A stretch of 58,781 nt of DNA from a virus, in the IMG/VR virus record IMGVR_UViG_3300029939_000011, positions 1 through 58,781 of that record; one strand, 5' to 3'. Below, one piece after another: positions 7,418 through 14,393 of this stretch (positions are counted from its first letter, which is position 1; every line of letters begins with the position of its first letter). Below the pieces are notes generated by a model. The model ran no database searches, was not told the DNA's origin, and was given only the letters and a program-made list of their open reading frames with translations. Made by a program: the position numbers and the translations under genes.

Positions 7418-7621
7418 TTAAGAGTTGCAAAAATCGGCCCATTGCTTGTTCAGCCATATCATGAATTCCTCATTGCAATCGGTGCGGATTCCGTCAACAT
7501 AATTGGCCGTAACGCGGGAGATATGCGCATCATGACCTTGGGCGCGCAAAAAATCAGCGAATTCCTTGGCATCAGGGGTATCACAATCAAGGGCGATGAC
7601 TTTCTTGTCGGCTGCATTCAT
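7418..7621 (-). CDS. First gene of the immunity-position operon (67 aa)
   Basis: A 67-residue acidic protein (MNAADKKVIALDCDTPDAKE at its start) with no recognised family. The start is fixed by GGGAGA 7 bases upstream. It is the first product of the promoter at 7673-7700 and so sits where cI sits in lambda, but it has no HTH and is far too short for a CI repressor. Confidence 0.7.
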   Translation of the reverse strand: MNAADKKVIALDCDTPDAKEFADFLRAQGHDAHISRVTANYVDGIRTDCNEEFMIWLNKQWADFCNS

Positions 7622-7672
7622 TTCGTTTCTCCCTGGTTGAGGCATCGCTTGATTGCAGTGCCGATGAATTCA

Positions 7673-7700
7673 ATTATACGCGCATTGATCGTATTTGCAA
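7673..7700 (-). promoter_or_regulatory. Leftward maintenance-type promoter (PRM-like)
   Basis: On the minus strand a perfect TATAAT (7678-7673) follows TTGCAA (7700-7695) at 16 bases. It fires leftward into the 67-aa gene, with a leader of about 45 bases. It points away from the rightward promoter about 65 bp to its right, the same geometry as lambda PRM and PR. Confidence 0.7.
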
Positions 7701-7763
7701 GGACTATTTCATGTGCGGATTTTCACGTTTTGACATATTTGGATTTTCCAACAAACAAAGCGT

Positions 7764-7792
7764 TTGCATTTTGTTTAAACATGGTGTTTAAT
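7764..7792 (+). promoter_or_regulatory. Early rightward promoter (PR-like)
   Basis: TTGCAT (7764-7769) and TTTAAT (7787-7792) are 17 bases apart. The expected transcript start is at 7799-7800, right before the ATG at 7802. The operator at 7775-7791 fills the spacer and -10 box. An alternative TTGACA at 7730-7735 has no usable -10 box. Confidence 0.7.
7775..7791. promoter_or_regulatory. Operator O-R1, identical to O-L1
   Basis: TTAAACA-TGG-TGTTTAA, the exact reverse complement of 6643-6659. A weaker site (ACAAACA-AAG-CGTTTGC) lies at 7751-7767, at the same 24-bp centre distance as O-L2 from O-L1. Confidence 0.85.
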
Positions 7793-7801
7793 GCAGATAC
7801 C

Positions 7802-8059
7802 ATGACAGATCAAGAACTCATCAAATACTACGGCGGCCCCGCAAAGTTGGCTGAATTGCTCGGGTTAAAGGAAGGCGGCGTTCAGCGTGTTAACAATTGG
7901 AGGTCGCGTGGCATTCCGCCAAAGGAAAAACTTGCTCGTCCTGATATTTTTTTGTTTGATCTGAGTAAGAAAAAAACCAACCGCACCCACCCCACAGAAC
8001 AGCAAAAGCGCGAGACCGAGCCGATCGGCGCGCGGCTGCCTCCGAAGGGGGTTGCATGA
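7802..8059 (+). CDS. Cro-like HTH protein (85 aa)
   Basis: The protein begins MTDQELIKYYGGPAKLAELL, then L-K-E-G-G-V-Q-R-V-N-N-W and R-G-I-P-P-K-E-K-L. This is the Cro/YdaS-type fold in which G-G-P-A-K-L-A-E-L-L is the first HTH helix and V-Q-R-V-N-N-W the recognition helix. The C-terminal 30 residues are basic and disordered. No ribosome site precedes the ATG, and the predicted transcript begins 2-3 bases before it, so the message may be leaderless. As first gene of the rightward operon it should repress PL and PR through the shared operator. Confidence 0.85.
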   Translation: MTDQELIKYYGGPAKLAELLGLKEGGVQRVNNWRSRGIPPKEKLARPDIFLFDLSKKKTNRTHPTEQQKRETEPIGARLPPKGVA

Positions 8060-8166
8060 GCCACCGCCTCGATGACGAAGACGGCGATATCAGCATGAGC
8101 CCGTTCGCCTTTGTCATTTTCCTGGTCCTGGCATTCGCTTGCGGCTGGGCCGTGGGCTATCTCTAA
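8056..8166 (+). CDS. Small membrane protein (36 aa)
   Basis: The 36-residue product has an acidic N-terminus and a C-terminal hydrophobic stretch (FAFVIFLVLAFACGWAVGYL). The ATG overlaps the TGA of the Cro-like gene and AAGGGGG lies upstream. Function unknown. Confidence 0.65.
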   Translation: MSHRLDDEDGDISMSPFAFVIFLVLAFACGWAVGYL

Positions 8167-8193
8167 CCACCATTCTTCAGGGAGAACAAAACC

Positions 8194-8610
8194 ATGACCA
8201 CCAAAATCAATGACGTGATCGCCGAAGCGATTGCCGCATCTATCCAAAACGCCAACGACATGAAGCGCGCAGCCATTGCTGCGGCCGAAGCGTTCGCCGC
8301 CGGAGAGCATGCATATTCCAATTGGAAGCCAGAGGGAAAGATCGTCGATACGCTCGTCGTGAAGCTCGTTCTCGATACGAGCGATGCCGAGGCTGCAATA
8401 ACGGCATTGGAAAAGAGGGCGGCAGCACTCAAAAGCATTGAAGCCAAGCCTGGAAACCAAGATTCAGTTGCCGTTCGGCCGGTTAAATGCGTTGAGGCGG
8501 CCCGCAAATGGGCCGACCAGGTGCTAACTGATGTCAGCCAAGGTTTGCCGATGCCGCCTTTGCCCGAGCTGCTTTTGACTCTTGCAGCCATTGGCCAAGG
8601 TCGGCAATGA
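8194..8610 (+). CDS. Hypothetical protein (138 aa)
   Basis: The 138-residue protein starts MTTKINDVIAEAIAASIQNA with GGGAGAA upstream. It is Ala-rich and helical. It overlaps the 3' end of the leftward gene 8534-8785 by 77 bases, tail to tail. No family recognised. Confidence 0.7.
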   Translation: MTTKINDVIAEAIAASIQNANDMKRAAIAAAEAFAAGEHAYSNWKPEGKIVDTLVVKLVLDTSDAEAAITALEKRAAALKSIEAKPGNQDSVAVRPVKCVEAARKWADQVLTDVSQGLPMPPLPELLLTLAAIGQGRQ

Positions 8611-8785
8611 GCTGCTCTACAGATTTCTCGTGGATATCGAGCACGGATAGCGCGTCGTCCTGCGGCAATGAGATGCAAAAAGAAACGGTATCGCCGTTTG
8701 GAAAATGAACGTCCCGGCGCACCTGAAAGGTCGAATTTACCAACTCGATAGCGAGGTTTGTTGTAGTTGAAATTTGACTGTTCAT
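8534..8785 (-). CDS. Hypothetical protein (83 aa), opposite to its neighbours
   Basis: The 83-residue product starts MNSQISTTTNLAIELVNSTF, and the central VHFPNGDTVSFCISLPQDDA reads like beta strands. AAGGG lies before the ATG. It runs against the rightward operon, converging on 8194-8610. TTGTCA about 125 bases upstream could be part of its promoter, but no clear -10 box follows. Confidence 0.6.
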   Translation of the reverse strand: MNSQISTTTNLAIELVNSTFQVRRDVHFPNGDTVSFCISLPQDDALSVLDIHEKSVEQLIADLGQWLQESKAARAKAASANLG

Positions 8786-8937
8786 GGGAAACCCTTCGTA
8801 TTGATGGAAGTTGAGGAACGACCATTTTACGCGAAGCGGTTTCCCACCCCAAAAAGCAGCAACGTAGTTCCAGCCATACCAGATTAAGCACCACACCATT
8901 TTGCGCATTGACAAATGACATGCCGGAGACAGAAAAA

Positions 8938-9138
8938 ATGACCCATACCGAACAATGCAACCGCTGCGATGCGCCCCTGGGTGAAATCGTGATTCTCGAC
9001 AACCGCGAGCCGGTCTGCGGTGCCTGCATCACGCAGATCGCGAGCCGCGCCGACGTCGGGCACCGCATCGCAGTTGACCGCACGCCTGCCAGCGAATGCG
9101 GATATCTGAGCGGCATCAAGAAAAAGATGGCCACATGA
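8938..9138 (+). CDS. Small zinc-ribbon-like protein (66 aa)
   Basis: Two CxxC pairs, C-N-R-C near residue 6 and C-G-A-C near residue 32, with 20-odd residues between them, indicate a zinc ribbon. GGAGA precedes the ATG at 8938; an earlier ATG at 8908 lacks a site. The stop overlaps the next gene by ATGA. Likely binds nucleic acid or protein; role unknown. Confidence 0.75.
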   Translation: MTHTEQCNRCDAPLGEIVILDNREPVCGACITQIASRADVGHRIAVDRTPASECGYLSGIKKKMAT

Positions 9139-9485
9139 GAGCCGACGCAAACCCTATCCGGGCAACCGTGCAAAACCTGATCGAATCGCACCCAGGCATC
9201 GCACGCCGGGAAATCACCAAATACCTGCAGCGCATCGGTCATCGCATTGAAAGCAAAGCACTGTCTGCGCACCTACGCCGCATGCGCGCCGATGGAGCGA
9301 TTTCCCAAACTGGCTCACCGATGAGTTTTGTCTACTGGCCGAAAGGGCAGGATGCGGTTGTTGAGACTACCAAGGACGACTTGGAAGTAACGCGCATTCG
9401 TCGCCCTGCGGCGCCAAGCGATTTCAACTATCCGAAACACGCCAGCCCGCTTCAATGGTCGATGGCGCATTTGCTGGGAGCCTGA
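9135..9485 (+). CDS. Winged-helix DNA-binding protein (116 aa)
   Basis: Residues 8-70 read as a winged helix: ATVQNLIESHPGIARREITK, then a second helix with recognition residues and I-S-Q-T as the wing. The 40-residue C-terminal tail is probably flexible. The ATG overlaps the preceding TGA. It resembles the next gene product, and the two may be ancient duplicates. Confidence 0.75.
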   Translation: MRADANPIRATVQNLIESHPGIARREITKYLQRIGHRIESKALSAHLRRMRADGAISQTGSPMSFVYWPKGQDAVVETTKDDLEVTRIRRPAAPSDFNYPKHASPLQWSMAHLLGA

Positions 9486-9486
9486 C

Positions 9487-9846
9487 ATGCAATTGACTGA
9501 AAACCAAATAACCGTAGCCAAGGTGATCTACGCCAATCCTGGCATTAACCGTACCGAACTATCTAAGCTCACGTCCATCCGAGAACAGGCCCTTGATCCT
9601 TTGATCCGGCGCGAACTGGTGACGGAAACGAGAGGTATCCTCGGCCTGTCCGAAGAACTCCGCGAACGCATTGCGAGTTTGATGCCGAAGGGTCAAATCG
9701 CAGCGCCGCGCACGCACGAATTCAAGCCGCTCAGTCCGAAACACATTCCCAGCCTCGAAGGGCGCCGGGAAGGCTGCGAGCGGCGTGAAATCACGTTCAA
9801 GACCATGACGTCCAACATTCCAGGTGCGGCGAGGTCATATGTCTAA
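9487..9846 (+). CDS. Winged-helix DNA-binding protein (119 aa)
   Basis: The first 60 residues (TENQITVAKVIYANPGINRT, then E-L-S-K-L) fit a MarR-like winged helix. The C-terminal half is basic and may be disordered. It begins one base after the previous stop and overlaps the methyltransferase start by 8 bases. Confidence 0.7.
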   Translation: MQLTENQITVAKVIYANPGINRTELSKLTSIREQALDPLIRRELVTETRGILGLSEELRERIASLMPKGQIAAPRTHEFKPLSPKHIPSLEGRREGCERREITFKTMTSNIPGAARSYV

Positions 9847-10498
9847 TCCGGTAGTTATCGGCGATGCGTCGCTTTATCTTGGCGATTGTCGAGACTTTCT
9901 GCCGACATTGCGCGCTGACGCACTTGTAAGCGATCCACCTTACGGCCTGGGCGACAAGATGACCGGCGGCACAAAACGCTTTCAAACTGGCGAAGGCGGA
10001 TTGAAAACACTTGGTGCATGGGATGCGAAGCCGGTCGACCACATCTTGGATTTGATTGTGCCTGTCGCCCCAATATTGATGTTGTGGGGGGGCAACTATT
10101 ACCCAGTTCCGGCGTCTCGCGGCTGGCTAATTTGGGTCAAAACCAATGGCGTAGAAACCATGGCGAGCGTCGAACTTTGCTGGACGAATATCGACATGAA
10201 CTCTAAACATTTCATGCATCCAGTGAACGGTTGGCACCGCGACCATCCGACGCAAAAGCCGCTTGATCTCATGCATTGGTGTCTATCGTTCTTGCCTTCG
10301 ACTCGAACCATTATCGATCCTTTCATGGGATCCGGCACGACCGGTGTCGCAGCAATTCAACAGGGGAAAAAGTTTATTGGGATAGAGCGCGAAGAAAAAT
10401 ACTTCGATGCCTCGTGTCGCCGGATCGAGAAAGCGATCGCCCAAGGTCAACTTTTCGCCCCAGAACCAATGAAGCAAGAGCAGGCAAATTTAATATGA
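9839..10498 (+). CDS. DNA methyltransferase, beta-class (N6-adenine or N4-cytosine)
   Basis: The 219-residue protein transfers a methyl group from S-adenosylmethionine to an exocyclic amino group in DNA. The catalytic motif DPPY lies at residues 32-35, and the AdoMet-binding motif D-P-F-M-G-S-G-T-T-G at 160-169, in the beta-class order. The target domain lies between them. H-P-T-Q-K-P at about 141 is a standard accessory motif. It is a short, stand-alone enzyme with no restriction partner nearby, so protection of phage DNA or regulation is likely. The ATG at 9839 has GAGG close upstream; a longer form from 9824 is less likely. Confidence 0.92.
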   Translation: MSNPVVIGDASLYLGDCRDFLPTLRADALVSDPPYGLGDKMTGGTKRFQTGEGGLKTLGAWDAKPVDHILDLIVPVAPILMLWGGNYYPVPASRGWLIWVKTNGVETMASVELCWTNIDMNSKHFMHPVNGWHRDHPTQKPLDLMHWCLSFLPSTRTIIDPFMGSGTTGVAAIQQGKKFIGIEREEKYFDASCRRIEKAIAQGQLFAPEPMKQEQANLI

Positions 10499-10563
10499 CC
10501 ACCGCCCTCTACCGCGAATTTGTTTTAAACGGCCCGTCTGCGGCAAAGGTGCGTCATGGCTGA
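10495..10563 (+). CDS. Tiny protein (22 aa) bridging two genes
   Basis: MTTALYREFVLNGPSAAKVR and two more residues. The ATG overlaps the methyltransferase TGA and its own stop overlaps the next start by 8 bases, so the frame may serve translational coupling. Confidence 0.4.
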   Translation: MTTALYREFVLNGPSAAKVRHG

Positions 10564-11017
10564 AATCACGCTCATGCGCACACCACAGGGCTACCTCGTT
10601 CCGGCCGACCAGCAATCAGCCGATCAGATCGCGAAGCTGAAGGGCGGCGTTGGCGTCAAAGCTTCGTTTAAGAAAGAGAATAACTTGCAGTTCCATCGCA
10701 AGATGTTTGCTCTTGCCAATATCGGATACGACGCATGGGAGCCTGGATCGGTCGAATATAAGGGTCAGAGCATTGAAAAGAATTTCGATCAATTCCGCGA
10801 AGACATCACGATTCTGGCCGGCTTCTATACGGCTTCGACGCGGTTGGATGGTTCGATTCGCCTGACCGCGAAAAGTTGGTCATTCGCATCAATGAATCAG
10901 GTCGAGCGCGAGCAACTTTACAGCGCAATCATCAATGTTCTGCTGACCCGCATTTTAACGAAGTACACCCGCGATGATTTGGATGCGCAGGTTGAGAACG
11001 TGTTGAGGTTTGCATAA
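10556..11017 (+). CDS. DUF1367-family protein (153 aa)
   Basis: Residues 1-75 carry the family pattern: a beta start (ITLMRTPQGYLVPAD), a K-L-K-G-G-V block, and F-H-R-K-M-F-A-L. DUF1367 proteins occur in early operons of many enterobacterial and betaproteobacterial phages, often near recombination or replication genes; the function is not established. The stop overlaps the homing endonuclease start (TAATG). Confidence 0.85.
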   Translation: MAEITLMRTPQGYLVPADQQSADQIAKLKGGVGVKASFKKENNLQFHRKMFALANIGYDAWEPGSVEYKGQSIEKNFDQFREDITILAGFYTASTRLDGSIRLTAKSWSFASMNQVEREQLYSAIINVLLTRILTKYTRDDLDAQVENVLRFA

Positions 11018-11610
11018 TGGAAATTTGGGAAAAAATCGATGGATTTGACGGGCGCTACTCGATTAGCAATAAGGGGCGCGTGATGCGTCATTACTTTGTT
11101 GATCGCACTGGGAATGCGCACAAAGAAACAATTTTGAAGCCGTGTGCCAATAAAAAATTAGGGTACTGGATGGTCACCATTTCTTACAACAACAAAAATC
11201 ACGCTTTGTACATACACAGGCTTTTGGCATTGGCATTTATTCCCTTGATGCCAGGGAAAAACTGTGTCAATCACATTGACGCTAATCGCGGGAACAATGA
11301 TCTTTCAAATCTTGAGTGGGTGACACATCGAGAAAATATTCAACACGCCGCCTCTCTTGGTTTGATGAAAGGGCCGCTTAATGCATTTGGCGAAAATGCC
11401 CCTGCTTCAAAATTGATGGCGAAGGATGTTGAAGTAATTCGCGGAATGCTGGCAAGGGGGTTGACGCTTAGAAAAATCGGCGCTGTATTCGGCGTTTCTG
11501 GCGGCACGATCGGCTTTATAAAAAGCGGGAAAACTTGGACATCGGTTACGGGCATGTGCTTTGACGATGATCGCGTGCCTGCGCATGTGGATATACGGAG
11601 GGCAGCATGA
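11017..11610 (+). CDS. NUMOD4-HNH homing endonuclease
   Basis: The 197-residue protein starts EIWEKIDGFDGRYSISNKGR, the NUMOD4 DNA-binding module. The HNH catalytic core follows at residues about 87-115: V-N-H-I-D and N-N-D-L-S-N-L-E-W-V-T. The C-terminal third is an HTH-like module (LRKIGAVFGVSGGTIGFIKS). It is more AT-rich than the genes on either side and fits exactly between two genes (TAATG at the front, ATGA at the back), so the insertion left both neighbours intact. It should cut DNA lacking the insertion and copy itself there. Confidence 0.93.
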   Translation: MEIWEKIDGFDGRYSISNKGRVMRHYFVDRTGNAHKETILKPCANKKLGYWMVTISYNNKNHALYIHRLLALAFIPLMPGKNCVNHIDANRGNNDLSNLEWVTHRENIQHAASLGLMKGPLNAFGENAPASKLMAKDVEVIRGMLARGLTLRKIGAVFGVSGGTIGFIKSGKTWTSVTGMCFDDDRVPAHVDIRRAA

Positions 11611-11804
11611 CAGTAGGCGAACTCATAGAGGAATTGCAGAAATTTCCCGCCCATCACTTGGTGATTTTGGAAACGTACACCACCGATATGACCTGCGGTG
11701 CAGTGAGCGAGAACTTGGATTTCATCGCCGATCTGGCCGCCGTAAGCAATGTCGGCGACTTGGGATGTGCGGTCAAGATCATGGCGGAGGTGCCGACGCC
11801 ATGA
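11607..11804 (+). CDS. Small conserved phage protein (65 aa)
   Basis: MTVGELIEELQKFPAHHLVI is the hallmark of a widespread family of short phage proteins, with a helix followed by a beta strand. Their role is unknown. ATGA overlap with the homing endonuclease and 4-base overlap with the next gene. Confidence 0.75.
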   Translation: MTVGELIEELQKFPAHHLVILETYTTDMTCGAVSENLDFIADLAAVSNVGDLGCAVKIMAEVPTP

Positions 11805-11998
11805 CCAACCCCTGCGAATTCCGAGAATTTTGCGGTAAGCGCATGTGCTACGGTGATCGTCGAAACGGTTGCAGCGCTCGCGATTCCTATCACTGCTCTC
11901 AGGCATTAAAACTTGAGGACAGAGTGATGGAAGAGCATGTTGAGCGCGCTGATCGGCACTTTCCTTTAAATCTTCACAAATACGTGAGGGCGACGTGA
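11801..11998 (+). CDS. Cysteine-rich small protein (65 aa)
   Basis: Five cysteines (C5, C10, C15, C23, C31) suggest a zinc site. The C-terminal half is a charged helix. The start overlaps the previous stop in ATGA and its TGA overlaps the next GTG. Confidence 0.65.
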   Translation: MTNPCEFREFCGKRMCYGDRRNGCSARDSYHCSQALKLEDRVMEEHVERADRHFPLNLHKYVRAT

Positions 11999-12195
11999 AA
12001 CTTGAGGTACGCCTGCTCGAATACTTGGTTGATGGTCCTGATACTTCGGACAACATTGCCGATGAACTTGGCATTCCAATGAAAAATGCCAGCGCTGTTT
12101 TAAGTCAGCTACGAGACGATGGTTTTGTGAAAGTGACCGGAAAGTATAGGCTCAAAAAAGCTGGGCGCCCAATGAATATTTGGAGTTTGGCATGA
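11995..12195 (+). CDS. Winged-helix transcription factor-like protein (66 aa)
   Basis: Starts at GTG in a GTGA overlap. LEYLVDGPDTSDNIADELGI followed by N-A-S-A-V-L-S-Q-L-R-D-D-G-F-V is a compact winged helix of the MarR/IclR-like kind. It may regulate the middle operon. Confidence 0.75.
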   Translation: MKLEVRLLEYLVDGPDTSDNIADELGIPMKNASAVLSQLRDDGFVKVTGKYRLKKAGRPMNIWSLA

Positions 12196-12614
12196 AACGC
12201 TCCGCACCACTCACCAGAAAGACGCCCATGGCGCGCACCGGTATCCTGAGAACGGCGAGCACGCAGCTTGCCGCCAGATCGGCAAAGCCGCGCAAGCGCA
12301 TGAAGTCGAAGCAACGCTCTGTGACTACTGCCGAAAAGCTGCACTGGGATCGGCTGGCAAATGAAGTCGGCTGCATCGCCTGCCGTATTGATGGGCGCTC
12401 GAATCACCATGTCAGCATTCATCACGTCGATGGCCGCACGAAACCGGGTTGCCACATGCTCGTTTTGCCGCTCTGCGGCCCGCACCATCAGCAAGACGAT
12501 ACAGATGCGCTCGACCGCGTGGCGGTGCATCCAAATAAGGCGACGTTTGAACTTCTATATGGAAAACAAGAAGCGCTTATGCAAATGTGTGCCGACATAC
12601 TGGGGGTTGAATGA
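12192..12614 (+). CDS. Ref-like RecA-dependent nuclease / HNH protein
   Basis: The 140-residue protein has a basic N-terminal 45 residues and a compact domain with C-I-A-C, H-H-V-S-I-H-H-V-D-G and L-P-L-C-G-P-H-H-Q. These match phage P1 Ref, an HNH-type nuclease that cuts DNA at RecA-made displacement loops. The C-terminus with H-P-N-K-A-T-F-E-L-L-Y-G is typical. It is directly upstream of a Holliday-junction resolvase, which fits a recombination role. ATGA overlaps on both sides. Confidence 0.85.
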   Translation: MKRSAPLTRKTPMARTGILRTASTQLAARSAKPRKRMKSKQRSVTTAEKLHWDRLANEVGCIACRIDGRSNHHVSIHHVDGRTKPGCHMLVLPLCGPHHQQDDTDALDRVAVHPNKATFELLYGKQEALMQMCADILGVE

Positions 12615-12985
12615 TCACGATCGAACTACCGTTCCCGCACCCGGATTTGAATCCGAATCGATCAAACGGGAAACGGGTGCTGACATCCGGCCTACGAAAA
12701 AAGGCACGTTCTGATGCATTTTACCTAACGCGCCAAATCTTGAAAAAATATGCCTTTCCGGCCTCGGTGCTATTGGGCGACATACCGATTTCAATCACAT
12801 TCATTCAGCCGGATAAGCATCGCCGCGATCGCGACAATCTCCTGGCCGCTTTCAAGCCGTCTCTCGATGGTGTTGCCGACGCCCTGGGCATCAACGATTG
12901 CCATTTCGAGCCAGTGGCGATATCCCGCGAGTTTGGCAAGAAGCCCGGATGCGTTCTGGTGGTTATTGGAGATTTTCCGAAATGA
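12611..12985 (+). CDS. rusA: RusA-type Holliday-junction resolvase
   Basis: The 124-residue protein resolves four-way DNA junctions. The RusA signature is complete: L-N-P-N-R near the N-terminus, then the acidic cluster D-K-H-R-R-D-R-D-N and L-D-G-V-A-D-A-L-G-I-N-D. The aspartates in these two motifs hold the catalytic metal. Length is normal for the family. It overlaps both neighbours by 4 bases. Confidence 0.93.
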   Translation: MITIELPFPHPDLNPNRSNGKRVLTSGLRKKARSDAFYLTRQILKKYAFPASVLLGDIPISITFIQPDKHRRDRDNLLAAFKPSLDGVADALGINDCHFEPVAISREFGKKPGCVLVVIGDFPK

Positions 12986-13149
12986 GAATTTACCACAAGG
13001 CAAAATTCATTCGTGAGGATGGAAATGTATCTGCACTTTGTTCACCGAAACCGCGTTCCATCAACATGAAAACATCGACATGGACAATAAGTGATGGTGC
13101 TGTCACATGCAAGCGATGCTTGGCGAAATTGAAGGAATTGAAGCAATGA
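12982..13149 (+). CDS. Hypothetical protein (55 aa)
   Basis: A 55-residue protein (MRIYHKAKFIREDGNVSALC at the start) with C20, C45 and C48 that could form a zinc site. It starts in an ATGA overlap with rusA. No family recognised. Confidence 0.65.
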   Translation: MRIYHKAKFIREDGNVSALCSPKPRSINMKTSTWTISDGAVTCKRCLAKLKELKQ

Positions 13150-13313
13150 CACCAGACCAATATAAAGCCGCTGCGCAGGCACTCAGCGACTATCAATACA
13201 TTCTTGCATCGTGCTGCGCTTTCGCAAGCACCGCGCACACAAAGGAATCGAAGGCACGCATGAAGCAATTGGCCGAGTTGCGCGAAGCCTTGGAAGCCGA
13301 GGGAATGAAGTGA
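13146..13313 (+). CDS. Hypothetical helical protein (55 aa)
   Basis: MTPDQYKAAAQALSDYQYIL is followed by a second long helix. Both junctions are 4-base overlaps, and this choice (13146) is preferred to an earlier ATG at 13107 that would overlap the upstream gene far more. Confidence 0.6.
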   Translation: MTPDQYKAAAQALSDYQYILASCCAFASTAHTKESKARMKQLAELREALEAEGMK

Positions 13314-13756
13314 AATCAAAAACCGTCACCCGCTTCAACTGCGACTTCTGCAACAAGCGCGGCTTCTCGGCCTCGCACATGACGAAGCATGAAAAGCACT
13401 GCACGCTCAATCCTAACCGGGAATGCCGGGTTTGCAGCCTGCTTGAAAACAGCCGGGATGCCGACTACGAACGCAATACGTTGCCCGAACTGATAGCCAT
13501 GCTTCCGGATTCCGGCCCTTATAACGCGCTGGACGGTTTGGACATATACGACGACTGCAGAACCTTAATCAAGGCGCTGGAAGCCGTCTTGCCAGCCTTC
13601 CGGCGCGCCACTGGCGACTGCCCCGCATGCATGATGGCGGCGCTGCGCCAGGCGAAGATACCGGTTCCGATGATGGAAGGCTTCGACTTCAAGCGGGAGA
13701 TGCAAAACATCATGGATTCGATCAACGAAGCGCGCGAAGAAAATAGGTACTACTGA
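13310..13756 (+). CDS. C2H2-zinc-finger-like protein (148 aa)
   Basis: Starts at GTG overlapping the previous TGA. Residues 10-32 read F-N-C-D-F-C-N-K then H-M-T-K-H-E-K-H-C, close to a C2H2 finger. A further C-R-V-C pair lies near residue 41. The C-terminal two thirds are helical with C-P-A-C near residue 104. Zinc-finger proteins of this type are found in phage early regions; target unknown. Confidence 0.75.
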   Translation: MKSKTVTRFNCDFCNKRGFSASHMTKHEKHCTLNPNRECRVCSLLENSRDADYERNTLPELIAMLPDSGPYNALDGLDIYDDCRTLIKALEAVLPAFRRATGDCPACMMAALRQAKIPVPMMEGFDFKREMQNIMDSINEAREENRYY

Positions 13757-13757
13757 C

Positions 13758-13916
13758 ATGAAATACAAAGGCCGAGAACTGGCGCATCCGGTGGTCATCA
13801 TTCGACGCACGATCGCCTTCGCGTTTTTGCATATATTGCGCGCTGCATTCTGCGCCGTGATGTGGTTCGGCTGGGGCTATTACGAGGCAAAGCGCTCATG
13901 GGATGAAATGCTATGA
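13758..13916 (+). CDS. Small membrane protein (52 aa)
   Basis: The 52-residue product has one hydrophobic helix (TIAFAFLHILRAAFCAVMWF) flanked by basic residues. Its TGA overlaps the following ATG. Confidence 0.65.
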   Translation: MKYKGRELAHPVVIIRRTIAFAFLHILRAAFCAVMWFGWGYYEAKRSWDEML

Positions 13917-14176
13917 AGGTACAAACCGAACAGGCAACAGTCTATCGCGGAGGCGGTAGGCGCTGGTTCACAAAGGCAGCGGCGATCAAGGCCGAGGCAA
14001 AAGCTTATTTATTCAAGAAGCATGGCTGCACATGCGAAAAGTATTATGATCCAGATTACGGATATTACCCTGAGACATGCTACCTCCACGCGATGGATGT
14101 AGACCGGTTCAAGAAATATGTCCGGCGCGTGGCGCGAATGCTGGTGAAGGAATCGAAGGAAAGCAAACCATGCTGA
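13913..14176 (+). CDS. Hypothetical protein (87 aa)
   Basis: A basic 87-residue protein with C39, C41, C56 and a tyrosine-rich centre (YYDPDYGYYPETCYLHAM). C-x-C plus C and H could bind zinc. ATGA overlap upstream, 7-base overlap downstream. Confidence 0.65.
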   Translation: MKVQTEQATVYRGGGRRWFTKAAAIKAEAKAYLFKKHGCTCEKYYDPDYGYYPETCYLHAMDVDRFKKYVRRVARMLVKESKESKPC

Positions 14177-14391
14177 AATTCTCCATTGAACCGCAGCGTG
14201 ACGGCACATATGCGGTCGGCTACAAAGTGCCTGGATGCGCAGCCTTTTCACCTTCCTGCATATGCACAACAGCCAAGCAAGCCGTGGAAGAGGTGGCGCG
14301 ATTGAACAAGGAGCGCGAGGAATTCGAGGCCAAGATCAAGGCCGATCAGGTTGCGCGCGGCCTGCGCTTGTTTCGTCCGATGGGAGCATAG
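14170..14391 (+). CDS. Hypothetical protein (73 aa)
   Basis: Starts MLKFSIEPQRDGTYAVGYKV; a beta-rich N-terminal half is followed by a long charged helix (AKQAVEEVARLNKEREEFEA). The start within the end of the previous gene gives a 7-base overlap. Confidence 0.65.
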   Translation: MLKFSIEPQRDGTYAVGYKVPGCAAFSPSCICTTAKQAVEEVARLNKEREEFEAKIKADQVARGLRLFRPMGA

Positions 14392-14393
14392 AG

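Noticed and set aside
7379-7801. Long rightward extension of the Cro-like gene
   Set aside because: It would cross the divergent promoters and operators; the family starts at M-T-D-Q.
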